A DNA stretch of 64,000 nt from Chlamydomonas reinhardtii (GCF_000002595.2 NC_057019.1:4265327-4329326); one strand, 5' to 3'; positions 45,526 through 57,411 are shown, counted from the first letter of the stretch. Notes: generated by a model not told the origin, from the letters alone. Numbers and translations are program-made.

Positions 45526-46075
45526 CGGTCGGTCGGGGGTCCCAAGAGGTTTTGCACAGGTTCGTGCCAAGTTTTGTTCCTAGCGCTTCTGTCCTGCAGC
45601 ACGCGGCGCAATGGGTGCAGCTCAACGAGGCGTGCGTAGGTATACCCCAGACTTAGCACACATGCATAGTATGGGGTAGTTTGGGAGCGGAATGTCGGCA
45701 TGTCGGGAGATGCCTGTGGAACGGGTCAGGGACAGGCCGGTGCCGGCCGGCTTTTGCATGGATGAACGTGTCAGCACACTTCGTACTATCAAGTAACATT
45801 GGAGTAAGCCGTTGCATAGCAGGCCAGTCTATCAGGATACTTGTCGGCAGCCGGGCCACATGTCCACATGTCAGTCGGTCAAAGTGTGTTCCCAAGGCGG
45901 ATCATTGTACATAGCGATAGAGCTCACCGAGAGCAGTCAATTGGCACCAACCTGACAAAAAACTAAGGGGTTCTGAGGGGGTTTTGGGGGGTCGTACGGC
46001 AGGGGGGGTCGGTCGGTCGGTCGGTCGGGGGGTCCGGAAGGTTTTGTGGCATGGGGTCAAAAAAGTTTGTTCCTA
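45517..46075 (+). repeat. Two direct copies of a GGTC-tract motif
   Basis: Copies at about 45517-45590 and 46004-46072 share a (GGTC)3-4 tract, then GGGGGTCC, AGGTTTTG and AGTTTTGTTCCTA / AGTTTGTTCCTA. They are in the same orientation, about 490 bp apart, and the first abuts the truncated 5' end of the LINE fragment. Nothing else is recognised between them. Confidence 0.55.
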
Positions 46076-46141
46076 CCCCCCCCCTGGCCAGCCGCTGCAG
46101 TACAAGCTGTCAGTCGGACGCGATGCAACAACAGCCTGATG

Positions 46142-46146
46142 TTACA
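46142..46146 (-). terminator. TGTAA poly(A) signal for the coiled-coil gene
   Basis: TTACA on the plus strand, about 275 nt past the minus-strand stop codon. Confidence 0.5.
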
Positions 46147-46419
46147 GTCACATGCGCCTTTGCATCATGGACGTCTTTTAAGTGGGAGATCACCACTTGG
46201 TCCCGAACTGCAGGACACGCAGCGCCATCCTAACCGGCTTAAGATGTACACGTTAGATCACGGCCAAAAGTCAACACAACGCTAACGCTTACCGCGAACA
46301 AATGCATGTGCGGCCTGTGCTCGGCAGATGCGCGCCAAGGCCTAGCACGAGGGAAGCCACTCCGAATCACCTGGCATAAAGCAACGTGCACCGCTATGAA
46401 TCAGCAACATCAACAATAA

Positions 46420-49400
46420 TCAAGGCGAAGGCGGCCAAGGCCCCAGGTGCGCTCCTCCCACTATCTGGGGCTGCTCCGGCCGGTGCCCTGCCGCCTTCCG
46501 CACCCGCAGCGGCACCTGCGGCGGCCGCGGCGGCGGCTCGGGTTTCCGCCGCTTGTCAATGAACGCCTGCTGCCGCGCCTTCACAACCTGCACGGCAGTT
46601 GGCACGGCGGGGCGCGACGGTTAGCGACATGCGGGCATGATCAGTTGCGGGACCCGGCAGTAGTACAATACGGTAAGTCAGGGCAAGGCTCAGGCCGCCA
46701 CGCCAGCAACCCACATCAGCCCTTGTACGCATCAGCCCGGACAAAGGGTCACCGGCTCCCAAAGTCACCGGCGCACGGCTGGCTAGTCGCTTAAGCCCCG
46801 CTCACCTCGACATTGATGGGCGCCACGGGCCGGTCAACGCTCGGCCGGCCAAACGGCGCCGCCGGGCCGCCGCCGCCCGGCGCCCGCCGCGGCGGCGACC
46901 CGCCGCCGCCACCTATCCCCGCCCCCGCAGCCGTGCCCGGCGGAGGTGGTCCCGGCCACAAGCCGCCCTGCGGCGGCGGCCCGCCCCCGCCCGCCGCCGA
47001 GTACGGGTGGCCCGGCACGTAGTGTCGGCTGTAGTTGAGTGCGTTGTTGTGTTCCCGCTCCCGCTCCCGTGCCAGCGCCTGTGCCCGTGCCACCGTGCCA
47101 GCGGAGGCGGGCCGGTCGTGTCGGAGTCCCATGGCCACGGGGCCGCCGTGCTGGTGCGGGCCGCCGGGCGGGGGGATGTAGTAGAGGTGCTCGTGTTCCC
47201 GCCAGGCCGGGCCGATGCCGTGGGGGGACAGGCCGCCGGCACGGTACGCCAACTCCTCCTGGCAGGGCGAAGGGATGTGAAGGGATGTGGGGAAGATATT
47301 ACGGTATCATGCAAGGGCGTGTGTGGATGTGCAACGCGGGGGCGTCGGGGCCGCTGTGCGGCCTACCGAATGGTAGGGAACAAGCAGCGCCGGCATACCA
47401 GTACGCCCACGCGTGCCCGCGCTCTCGCGCACCGGCGCCGTGGCTCCCAATCCAAACCCCCTCCCCGCTGCCCTCCCGCCATCTCGACAGCTGCCGTACC
47501 CAGCCCACGCCGCAGCCTTCCCTCAACCCCTGGCCAACGCACCTGCATGACACGCGGGTCGTGGCCATGCGCCGCGTGGTACAGCGCCCTTGGGTCGGCC
47601 GGCGCCTCCCAGGCGTTGCGCGCCAGGGCCCGGTGCGCGTGCGCCCGATGCACCGTCTCCCGCTGCTCCCACCGCTCCGCCGCCTCCCAGTCCGCCTGGC
47701 GGCGGCGGTCGTACTCGTCCACGCCGCCCAGTGGCCCCAGCCCCACGTGCCGCGCCTCGGCGGCGGCCTTGAGCTCGTCCCACTCCTGCGTTGTCGCAGT
47801 GAGTTGGCGGACGAGGGGAGGGAAGGCAACGCGGTCAGCAACAGCGAGAAAAGGAGAAAGCCTTGTGCACGCACGGCAAGCGGCGTATGAGCTAGCAGGG
47901 CCTAGCAGCAGTGATGCCGCATCGTGGTATTGGCGAGTCCGACCAGTCCCCAATTGCGACATGCACGCAGCCCACCACGTTCCCCAGCCTTCAGAGCCCC
48001 ACCATGAGCTGCCGCCGCTTCCGGTCCTCCTCCCGCGCCGCTATCTCCCGCGCCAGCTCATTGCCGTAGGCCATGCGGTCATTGACGGCCGTCACGCGCT
48101 GCCGGTGCTGCTCCAGTGCCTCCTGTTGAGTTGTGTCGAGGAACAAGAGGCCGGCACAATAGAGTTATCCTTGGAGCGGGAATGGAAAAAGCCTCGGATC
48201 AACACGCCTTGCTTCTCTGGTACTGCAGCACGGCGCGGGCGCCCTTTCCCTACTTCTCTCTCAACCCACTTCCTACCCGAACGCTGTCCAGGCCACCCGT
48301 GCATTTCCGCTCAACCTGCAACCGGCCTGGCAACCACCCTCGCCACGCCCTGGCCCGCCCCCGTCCCCGTCCTGCCCGCCCTGCCTGCCCCGCCCTGCCC
48401 GCCCCCGCCCCGCACCCACCAGTGCCGCCGCCACCGCCACCTGCTTCTGGTCCGCCAGCTCTGCCTCCCGCGCCGCCGCCGCCCGCCGCCGCCGCACCTC
48501 CATGGCCTGCGCCGCCAACTCGGCCCGGTAGGCCTCCGGGTTCATGGGCATGGGCGGGCCTGTGTGCACAGCACATGGAAAGCACGTGTTTCCCCCGAGG
48601 ATACGGTACGATACTGGGCTGTGAATCAGGGTAGTACGGAATCAGGCTCACACTGCAGCAAGGTAACAACGTCGTATGCTCCTCGCCACGGGCCACAGCA
48701 AACAGCGTATAATTGCGGCAGTTGCCACTCACCAACCGGCCTCGCGCGCCACATCTCCACTGCGCCCGGAGGCGGCGGCGCCGCCCGCCCCCGCACCGCT
48801 GGCCCGGCCGTGGCTGGCCGCCGCTGCTGCGCCACCACCTGCTGCCCGCGGGCCCGCGCCCCTGCCACTGCCACGCCTGCCAACAACGCCTCCTCCTGCT
48901 GCTTCTCCACCTCCGCAGCCTTGGCCTTGGCCTGCATTTGCTGCCTACGCACCGCAAAGGGGATAGATAGTTTAGGTGATGCGAGGGCCGGGGGAGCGAG
49001 AGCCGGAGCGCGAGGGTCAACTCCCGGACTACCGTGATTACATTACGGTGTGCTCCTCCGCGCCCCCTCCACAACTCTGACGCCCCTGCCCTTGCACCTG
49101 ATTCCCGCTCAAAGCCCAGATTCCTGCACTGAGCATTTTGATCCCCAACCCCAACCCCACCCCTGCTGCCTGCCTGCTTTGCTACCCTCATGTCGGGCTC
49201 GGACACACAGGCCTCTCCCGTCCGCCCCTCCCTCCCTCCCCCCTTCCCCCCCCTCCCCCTGCTGCCTGCTCCGCCCCGCCGCTCACTTGTTGAGTCGGCC
49301 CATCAGCTCGCCGATGTACGCCCGCAGCTCGTGGTTGTCAGCCTGAGCATACACACACAGGGGGGAAGGGATGGGGCAGAGCAGCAGCATGCTGTCAGCC

Positions 49401-50270
49401 CGAGTCAGCCCAGGCAACCTCTCCGCGCTGCACCTCTGGTCTCCGCCTCTCCGGCTCTCCGCTCCCCTGCGCCGCCTCCGCCCCTGTGCCTCCCCCCTGC
49501 CCTCCACCTCCGTCCCCCCGCCAAAACCCCCCCCATTCTTCAGTGCATCCTGTACCGCTTTTCTAACCATCCTTGCAACCCCCGCACGCGGGATCCCGTA
49601 GCCTTGTACTGCCCTACTTCGCTACTTCCACGACTTCTACTCATACTCGCAGCCTTGCCATCCCCCACATGTCCGTCACGCCCTGCTGCTGGACGCTTCT
49701 GATGTACAACGACTCGCTTATGCAGCTGCAGTTATCCTTGCCGCGCGACTGTTTCCTTACGGGATTGGTTCAACGTTAACCCGCGGCCTCCCCCGCACCT
49801 GGTCGGGGCATGTGAGCACGCGCAGGTAGGCGTCCGCGGCGGCCCCAAGGTGGCCCGCGTCCTCCAGCCTGTAGGCCTTGGCCATGAGCGCCTCACACTG
49901 CACAGGGGCGGGAGAGGAGAGGGAGGAGAGGGATAAGCAAGGTAAGCCGGAGGGGGAGCGTGGCGTGTTTTGGGGTGTTGGGGAGGCTGAGGGGTGACCG
50001 TGGCGCTCTCTCGCTGGCAGCTGCCGCGACCCGCTACGTGTGTGTCAGCCCCTTCGGCACTGCACAGGCACGAGCCCTTCCCACCTGCGGGCTTGGCTTC
50101 TTCAGCAGGTCACGCAGCAGCTTCTCTGCCTTTGCCCGGTCCTCGTGCAGCCTCCGCACGTAGTGGACCTTCTCCACATTCCGCTTGTATGCCGCAATTT
50201 CATGAGCGAATAACTCATCCACCGCGTCCTTCTTACGCGTTGGTAAAGCCGAACGCGACCTTCCGGCCAT
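46420..50270 (-). CDS. Coiled-coil protein of unknown function
   Basis: Nine exons: 50085-50270, 49799-49897, 49287-49342, 48733-48944, 48420-48559, 48003-48122, 47543-47785, 46806-47258 and 46420-46587. All phases agree, giving 558 residues. The protein is rich in charged helix: KKDAVDELFAHEIAAYKRN, LHEDRAKAEKLLRDLLKK, a single TPR-like helix pair (LMAKAYRLEDAGHLGAAADAYLR), KAAEVEKQQEEALL, AREIAAREEDRKRRQ, DEYDRRRQADWEAAERWEQR. A Gly/Pro-rich stretch (about residues 370-500) follows, then a basic C-terminus. The pattern resembles cytoskeletal or ciliary coiled-coil proteins, but no family is recognised. The start is supported by its position just upstream of RPB7 in head-to-head arrangement and by a strong first-exon frame. 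Confidence 0.78.
49585..49782 (-). repeat. Intron-restricted dispersed repeat, family 2, short copy
   Basis: Reverse complement of the 21229-21597 repeat minus about 180 internal bases. It lies in the intron 49343-49798 of the minus-strand coiled-coil gene and starts about 16 nt after the 5' splice site in gene orientation. The breakpoints of the missing segment are not GT-AG, so it is an indel and not a spliced-out intron. Confidence 0.8.
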
Positions 50271-50788
50271 TTCACAAGTGGGTTCAACCAAATGTCGGGT
50301 TGGGTGACATCTTCACTAGAAACTAGCGTCAATATTTGTTATGAATTCGACCTGAAATAATAATATGAGTCCAGGCTTCAGTGTAATTAATGAATGGAGG
50401 CAAGCCAGCTCCTACTAGCAATACTCAGTGCTAGCGTGTCAGGGCAGAGTCATCCACTGCTGGCTAGTCTTCACTGTAGTAATTAATAGCTGGTGAACTC
50501 GGGAAAGGACAGCGAAGCGAACTATTGGCCACTTGCTGCATGAGACTTCGGCCCATGCCGTCTCGTCTGAAGTTGTCCCCTCAAATTAACTTTGTTACGC
50601 ATGATGATTTTGTTAGAATCTACTATAGCACCTGCTCCAGTCCCCACCAGGCTCAGTGCCCCATCCCTTCGCAGAATTTCTTGCAGCCACCTCATACTCA
50701 TACTTACCACAAGTAGTAACGCTGTAACTTCAAGAGGAGTCACGCATAGCGTGCTAGGGTAGTCGGCGATAGGTTAGTCCGCCCGAGG
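50271..50788. promoter_or_regulatory. Shared bidirectional promoter region (coiled-coil gene / RPB7)
   Basis: A 518-bp, comparatively AT-rich gap between divergent start codons, with no exon. Both 5' UTRs are inferred to lie here. Confidence 0.45.
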
Positions 50789-51800
50789 ATGTTCTACTTC
50801 CTGACGCTCAGCAAGTCACTGGACATCCATCCTAAGCACTTTGGATCTAAGCTGCGGGAGGTCATTCGTGAGAAGCTTATTGCGGAGGTATGCCGCTAGT
50901 CCAGCGAGCACTTGGCGGGAAGACCTTTTGGGGGAAGGTCGGCACGGGGGTCAGGGAGCTCGGAGCCCGGCTGGGCCTACGTGCCCCTACACCGGCGCAA
51001 TACAAAATCTCCAAAGCTCGTGCGTGCCGAACCACCTTGCTACGCTAGCACAAGGCTGGCCGGGGCGTGCACAGCCGCAGCTGGCCCCGCTTGCGGCGGC
51101 GCGCACGCAGGGCGTCCGAGCCTGCCGCCACACTACTCGCCCTGCTCCTCTACCCGCAATGAGTGCAATCGCTGGTGCAAGTCGTGCTTACGGACAAAAC
51201 CACGCATACACGCAAACGTACAGACGGAAGGTACCTGCACTGGCAAGTACGGCTATGTGGTGGCGGTAACCAAGGTGGACGACATTGGCCGGGTGAGAGC
51301 TGCGTGTGCGTGTGTGTTTTGGCGGCGCGGGCAAAGGGCACAGGGGAAAGGGGAACAGGGAGAGTAAGAGTTGGATGGGCCCAGGAGCCTCCTGAATGAG
51401 TTGGGTCAGGTCGGGCGCTGCCGTCATGCGCCAGCGGCTGCGGCCTTGGCGTGGCCCCACATCTCCTCGCTCTAATGCGTTGGGTTCGGTTCAGTTTGGG
51501 CGGGTATCTACAACCTACCAGCCTGGCCGCTGCGAAGGAAAGGGGTGCGGGAGGGGGCGTGGGAGCTGTCTGCGGTAGGCGGCCAGGGGCACCACTGGGC
51601 AGCGGGCTCCTGACGCCGCCAGGATTCGGACGCCAGCAGAGGCGGCGGCTGAGGACTGGCGCAGGCAACAGTGGGCAGCTGAGGGGGGGCTGAGGGGGAG
51701 GCTCCGAGGCCCCGTCCACATCCCTGCCCACTACTACTGCTCCTGGCTACGCCTTCACTTCTTAAATAATCATGAATGTAACCCGCCCTCGACACAGACA

Positions 51801-51876
<76 letters not shown>

Positions 51877-53323
51877 CACACACACACATACGTGTGCATC
51901 CGCGCTGACACGCACATACACACACGCCCCGACGCGCCCCGGTATCGGGCACGTGGGCACCCCTGCTCACGCGCGCCGCGCAGGGCCGCATCCGCCAGGA
52001 CCAGTCGGGCTACGCCACCTTTGAGGTGTCGTACGGCTGCATCGTGTGCCGCCCCTACAAGGGCGAGGTGCTGGACGCGGTGGTCACCTCCGTCAACAAG
52101 GTGTGCGGGGCGTGTGTGTGGATGGGGGGATGCATAGTTTGGTACAGAGAAGTGTAGCGAAGTAGGGGAGTTGTATATACCAGCCCAAACTAAGCCAAAC
52201 CAAGCCTAACTGGCGGAGCGCAGGCAGAGGCGTTAGTTGCAAGCGGTAATACTTATGGGGGGAGGGGCGCAGGGGAAGGGGGGCGGGAATGCTGTGGAGG
52301 TGGCGCGGGCAGTGCAGGGCATGGAGGAAGGGCGGGAGGCGTGGGGTGCGGTTGGCTGTGCGGCTGCCCGTCACTAAAATGTGGACAGCTGCTGGTGACG
52401 TGATGCATCAGCAGCGCCGCTAGCTACAAACCCCTGTTCCACCCCCATTCGTTTCGGCGATGCACTTAGCGTACTACTCCCCGCTGGCCCAGCCGCCCGG
52501 CTGACCCGTTGCCAACATCGCAACAAAGGCGGAGACCTTTTTAAAGTGTAACACGCCGCCACGCCATGCCATGCCACGCTATGCAGATGGGCTTCTTCGC
52601 CCAGGCAGGGCCGCTACAACTGTTCGTCACACAGCATGTGAGTAATGCCGTGAAATGCTGTGTGCCAGTGCCGTGTGTGACAGCTGTGCAGCGGGGAAAG
52701 GAGGGCGGCACAGGAGGGCGGCGAGGGGCCCGGGGAGGGGAGGGCAGGGAGGTGGTTGGGTAACCCAATGGCTGCCCACACACACCCGCTGTGACTCCTG
52801 CACGCGCCCCATGTGGCGCCCTACTCCCGCTGCGCTGCTGCCCCTGCGCTGAATAACGCTGCTGTTGGTCTCGCCACGACGCCGCACCACGCAGTTAATT
52901 CCGGACGAGTTCGAGTTTGACACGAGTGACGATAATAGCTGGATATCAATGGACCAGACCACTCGCATCCAGGGCGGCACGCACGTGCGTATACGCATCG
53001 TGGGCATCAAGTACGACCCCTCAGAAGTGGTGAGTGCGTGCGTGTGTGCGTGTGAGAGGAAATGTAGGGAAGGCGGTTGTGCTTGCCGCGCGCTGTCCTC
53101 CTTCTGCCGCTGGTGCTTGTCGCGACACGCCTGCCAGCCCATGCCGCTCGTCATCCTGGACGGCTAGTGCCTCGCCCCGCCCCGCCCCTTCCATGTGCCT
53201 GCCCTTGCCGACCCTGTGTGTCTCTGTCTCTGTGTGTGTGCCCCCGTGTGTGCGCTGCTGCAGTTTTGTATTGCAACCATGAAGGAGGACTACCTTGGAG
53301 TTATAGGCAGCGAGGCGGCGTGA
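50789..53323 (+). CDS. RPB7: RNA polymerase II subunit RPB7
   Basis: Six exons (50789-50887, 51224-51292, 51984-52100, 52587-52637, 52895-53029, 53264-53323), every junction in phase 0, encode 176 residues; human RPB7 has 172. The N-terminal RNP-like domain (MFYFLTLSKSLDIHPKHFGS) is followed by EGTCTGKYGYVVAVT. Then come the S1/OB domain with CRPYKGEVLDAVVTSVNKMG, FFAQAGPLQLFVTQHLIPDEF, and the C-terminal DYLGVIGSEAA. RPB7 binds RPB4 to form the stalk of Pol II, which contacts nascent RNA and initiation factors in the nucleus. The stop codon lies inside the first unit of a 21-bp minisatellite. Introns 2 and 3 hold family 1 repeats and an (AC)n tract. Confidence 0.96.
51481..51515 (-). repeat. 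Family 1 intron repeat (copy d)
   Basis: It is in RPB7 intron 2 (51293-51983) in reverse orientation: plus strand TTCAGTTTGGGCGGGTATCT. It sits mid-intron, unlike the copies near splice sites. Confidence 0.55.
51803..51890 (+). repeat. (AC)n microsatellite
   Basis: About 88 bp of AC repeats in RPB7 intron 2. Confidence 0.95.
52173..52245 (+). repeat. Family 1 intron repeat (copy e)
   Basis: It is in RPB7 intron 3 (52101-52586), about 72 nt after the 5' splice site, sense orientation. It shares ATACCAGCCCAAACTAAGCC and the extension GGCGGAGCGCAGGCAGAGGC with copies b and f. Confidence 0.8.
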
Positions 53324-53820
53324 GAGGCGGCCTGGCAACGTGAGAGGCGGCGTGACGGCGGTAGAGGCGGCCTGGCGGCAGGAGAGGCGGCCTTGGCAGC
53401 GGGAGAGGCGGCCTTGGCAGCGGGAGAGGCGGCCTTGGCAGCGGGAGAGGCGGCCTTGCCGGCGGGAGAGGCGGCCTTGGCAGCGGGGAGAGGCGGCCTT
53501 GGCAGCGGGAGAGGCGGCCTTGCCGGCGGGAGAGGCGGCCTTGGCAGCGGGGAGAGGCGGCCTTGGCGGCGGTAGAGGCGGCCTTGGCAGCGGGAGAGGC
53601 GGCGTGGCGGCGGGAGAGGCGGCCTTGGCGGCGTGAGAGGCGGCCTTGGCAGCGGGAGAGGCGGCCTTGGCGGCGGGAGAGGCGGCCTGGCGGCAGGGAG
53701 AGGCGGCCTGGCGGCGGGAGAGGCGGCCTGGCGGCGGAAGAGGCAGCCTGGCGGCGGGAGAGGCGGCCTGGCGGCGGGAGAGGCGGCCTGGCGGCAGGAG
53801 AGGCGGCCTGGCGGCGGGGG
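53311..53820 (+). repeat. 21-bp minisatellite starting at the RPB7 stop codon
   Basis: About 24 imperfect units of roughly 21 bp (core GAGAGGCGGCCTTGGCAGC). The unit length is divisible by three, so the array is open in several frames on both strands and gives spurious proteins. The first unit contains the last RPB7 codons and the TGA; the rest would be 3' UTR. Confidence 0.92.
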
Positions 53821-54170
53821 ATGCCTTGCATGGTGGTGGGGTTTTGAGGGGCATGACGTGGGTGTCACGGAGGCATACGGCTTGGGGTGAGGTCCGCGTG
53901 TGTGTTGGTCGCGCCAGGAATCGGTGGTGAAAGGGGTGCGGCGCACACGAGGAACGCTAACATGCGCGGGGAGCATGTAGCTGGAGGTCAGGAGCAGGGG
54001 GGGCGGCTGAACCCGTATAAAACTCGGTTGCAAGCGGCGTTAGGGACATGGCAAAGGAAGCAAGTGGCTGACATAGTTGAGTCCTGAGGAACAAATTGCA
54101 GGCGGCCTGAGGTGCCGGAAGCTTGGTGCGCGAATGTCCGTGCACCGTTTGATCAGTGCATACACACACT

Positions 54171-54175
54171 TTACA
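54171..54175 (-). terminator. TGTAA poly(A) signal for the 54.5-57.4 kb gene
   Basis: TTACA on the plus strand, 357 nt past the minus-strand stop codon. It lies within the predicted RPB7 3' UTR. Confidence 0.45.
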
Positions 54176-54236
54176 CACACCTGGCCGGGCGCTCGGAGCG
54201 TGAGGAATGCGCATCAGCAAACTTCCAGCCAGCCAG

Positions 54237-54390
54237 CAACTCGTCGGTACAGTAATTCCGGCGTTCAACCAGCCGCGCACTCCTGCCCTGCCGCTGCAAA
54301 TTGTTTGTCATTTGCTGGGGTCTGGAATCAGCTGCACCCTACGGACTTCACCAACCTGCCTTACCACTGTCCCATCGCACACACACTTAA
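54237..54390 (+). repeat. Dispersed repeat, family 3, copy 1
   Basis: About 150 bp similar (roughly 80% by eye) to 57562-57713 in the same orientation; it begins near GTCGGTACAGTAATTCCGGC. It lies in the overlapping 3' UTRs of RPB7 and the minus-strand gene. Confidence 0.7.
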
Positions 54391-54412
54391 CACACAATCA
54401 ACACAAGTCAGC

Positions 54413-54417
54413 TGTAA
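54413..54417 (+). terminator. TGTAA poly(A) signal for RPB7
   Basis: First plus-strand TGTAA seen after the RPB7 stop, giving a 3' UTR of about 1.1 kb that includes the minisatellite. Confidence 0.45.
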
Positions 54418-54531
54418 GCACGGCGGTGGATGGCGTGTGGCGTCGCCGGGGCCGCAGCTGGGGACCCCTGGTGTCAATGTGTTGTTGAGGCTGCCCACAC
54501 AGAACCTCCATGTCGGCGCACAGATAGCTAG

Positions 54532-57411
54532 CTACTCAGCAAGTCGTCGCATCTTTGCGGCGGGCTCCTCCCTTCCATCCTGCGCCAAGTCGCACCCGCC
54601 CTCGCGCCGCCTCGCGCCCGGCACCGCCTCACCACCCGCATCAGTCGTGTGCGGGTACAGGGGAATGAAGTAGATGCAGCAGCCGGCCTCGGGCGGCGGC
54701 GGCTGCTGCTGGTGCGGCTGCCCGTGCGACGGCCCATCCTGCCAGCCTCGCACCCAGTCCGCCGCCACACCCACCGCCTCATCCGCCGTTAGGCCGTTAA
54801 CCTGCCTGCTACTAGTGCCTCTGCCACCGCCACTGCCACTGCCACAGCCACTGCCACTGGCACGGCCGCGATTGCCTCCATCCTGGCTGGTGCTGCCACC
54901 GCCGCCGTCACCACAACCACCTCCTCCGCTGCCAAGGCTGGCGGCGGCAGCGGGCGCAGCCTCTGCGCCAGGGCTCGCATTGGGCACGGCCAACAGCAGC
55001 GGCGCATGGCGGCTGCCGTACCACGTGACCAGGCCGCCACCGCCGCCGCCAATGCCGCCGGTGCCATCGCCGCCGGTACCGCTGCTGCCACTGCCGCCGC
55101 CGCCAGTGCCGCCGCTGCTGCAGATGCCGCCGCCAGCGGTTTGCAAGGCGGACGCCTCTCGCCGGGGCGAGGGCAAGTGTGCCGAGAGGCGGAAGAAGCA
55201 GCGGGCCAGCAGCGCTGAGGCGTCTGCACTACTGGCGCCACCGCCACCACCACCGCCACCGTCACCGCCGCCACTGCCGCCGGCCCCGACCGCCAGCACT
55301 GCCGCCGGCGCTGCCGGTGCGTGCGCCGAGGCCGCACCCGTCCCGCATCCCGCGCTTTCGGGCAGCAGGCGCTGCGTGCCTGTTGCCGGCGCTGGGTCCT
55401 GCCGTGCCGCCGGCGGTGGTGGTGGCGGCGGCGGAGGCGGAGGCGGTGGCGCGTTTGTCGCGCCGTCTCTTCCGCCCAGGCCCGGGTCCTGGTCCTTCTC
55501 CGGGTCCGGGTCCGGGTCGTGGTCGGCCGCCACCACCACCACCACCGGCCGGTCGTTGCGGAGGAGCGGTGCCACGCCCTGGGCAAGCAGCCACTGCAGG
55601 TCGACCCTGTGCGCGCAAGTGCATGCATGAAGTGCGAGCCTAGATTACCGGTACTGTGGGAGTGAGTGCGCGTGTGGGGCTCGCGTGTGGGGCTCGCGTG
55701 CGTGGCAACGTGCGATCGAAGTGTGCTGCGGGATCTCTCATCATCGCCAGCGGCACGCACGCCGTGCACACGCCGTGCACACGACTGCCACGCCTTCCCC
55801 AGCAGCCCCAGACGGCCCCCTCCATCCCTCACATGCGGCACACATGCACTAGTGTGCGCCAAGCAGCAATGTCATCTTTCGCCGAGCTGCACCTAGCTAC
55901 ACACACCCACGCACCCACGCACACACATACGTACCGCACCCATGCACCCTCGCACCCTCGCACCTGGCCCGCTCCTCGTAAACGTGTCGCTCCCCCGGCA
56001 CCAGCCCCAGACCCGCCAGCTGGCGCCGGAAGGCCTCCACCGCGCCCACGTAGCCCTTGAGGTGCAGCCGCCGCGCCTGCTGCCAGGAGCCCACATGCAG
56101 CTTGATGGCGTCAGGGTGGAGGGGCTGGTGGGGGTGTTGGTGCTGGTGCTGGTGCTGGTGGGGGTGGTGGGGGTGGGGGTGGTGATAGGGTGGGTGGGGG
56201 TGGGATTGCTGACCTGCGCCGACAGCCGCTGGTGGCAGGGGTGGCGGTGCCTCTGCGGCTGCCGGCTCCTGCTGCTGGCGGTCGTCGCCGTCGCCGCGGG
56301 GCAATTCAGCTGCAGCCGCGCCGCCGTGCCGCCTCAGTCGCGCCATGCAGTCCGTGAGCCGCAGCAGCATGTGCGCCGCCTGACTGCAGCCCGCCCCGAC
56401 ACCACCGCCGCCAGCGCCGCCGCCGCCGCCAGCGGGGCCGCCGCCAGCAGCGCCGCCGGCTGCGGCGCCGCCGGTGTCGCCGCCGAGGTCCATCTCCGCC
56501 GCCGCCGCATGCGGCCCCAGGTAGTCGAGTAGGCTGTCGTGCTGCCAGTGCGGGCGGCCCGGCGGCGGCTGTGCGGCGGCTGCGATGAGCGCCGCACGCA
56601 GCTGCCGGTCAAACACCACCTGCATGCGGGGGCGGGGGCGGGGGGGCGGCAGCAGCGGGAAGTAAGGCTGGGAGTGTGGGTGCGGGGCAGCGCCAGCAGG
56701 GTTGATTGTGGTGAAAAGCACAAGGGAAACAAAGCGCAAAGACAGTGTTTGCGATGCATCTTGCTTGAGTGTGTACCGTATGTGCACGGCAGCGAGGAAA
56801 AGTGAGGTGGTCGTAACTCGAGCACTCGAAAGCAAATAAAGGCATGACGTGCACGGCGCTGGCTTGGGGAGTTGGGTGTGCCCATCCCATTATCCCAGTG
56901 AAGCCCGCCGTCTGACCAATCCCGCGCTTTCAACTGCTGCAGCACTTGCCTTGAAGCCGGGCGTCTCGTGAAGAGGCAGCGCATACACCTCGGGCTCATC
57001 CGGCCGCCACCCGCGCCCGCCCCTGCCGCCGCCCCTGCCACCGCCGGCCTCGCGACCTCCGCGGCTCGGCTTCGGGCGGGTTGCGGACCGCTTGAAACTT
57101 TCCCAGCCCCTGCCCCTGCCGGCGATCGGTCCCCGGTGGGTTGCGTCGCCCCCACCTCCACTGCCGGCATCAGCGGATGCCTTGCCATCAAGAGAGCTTG
57201 GCGGGTGATGGAACCACACGCGCTCGTCGCGAGTGAGGCCATGCGAGCGGAAGCCGGTGCTCATAATCGCATCGCTGGGACGGAGGCACTCAGCGTTTCC
57301 ACTGCCGCTGCGGCCTGACTGGCGGTGGTCTTTGTTATCAGGGCCAAATAGTTCGACATAGCGCGCCTCGTGGAGCGCCACAGCGATGGCGAAGCGGGGC
57401 GCGCCATCCAT
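54532..57411 (-). CDS. Unrecognised low-complexity protein (GC-AG intron)
   Basis: Three exons (56950-57411, 55964-56619, 54532-55606) with agreeing phases give 730 residues. The N-terminal part (MDGAPRFAIAVALHEARYVE; then FRSHGLTRDERVWFHHPP) and the junction VYALPLHETPGFK-VVFDRQLRAALIAAA look folded. A second conserved-looking stretch is SWQQARRLHLKGYVGAVEAF followed by LQWLLAQGVAPLLRNDRP. Between and after these are Gly/Ala/His-rich tracts, including a (HP/HQ)n run around residue 330, and an acidic Asp-Pro repeat. Intron 1 starts with GCAAGT and ends in CAG, so it is a GC-AG intron. No family is recognised; a nuclear regulatory protein is possible but not shown. Confidence 0.7.

Noticed and set aside
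53311-53820. CRISPR-like array
   Set aside because: Units are contiguous and imperfect with no spacers, and the genome is eukaryotic.
53301-53854. Repetitive open frames on both strands over the minisatellite
   Set aside because: A 21-bp unit keeps every frame open; there is no start context or conserved domain.
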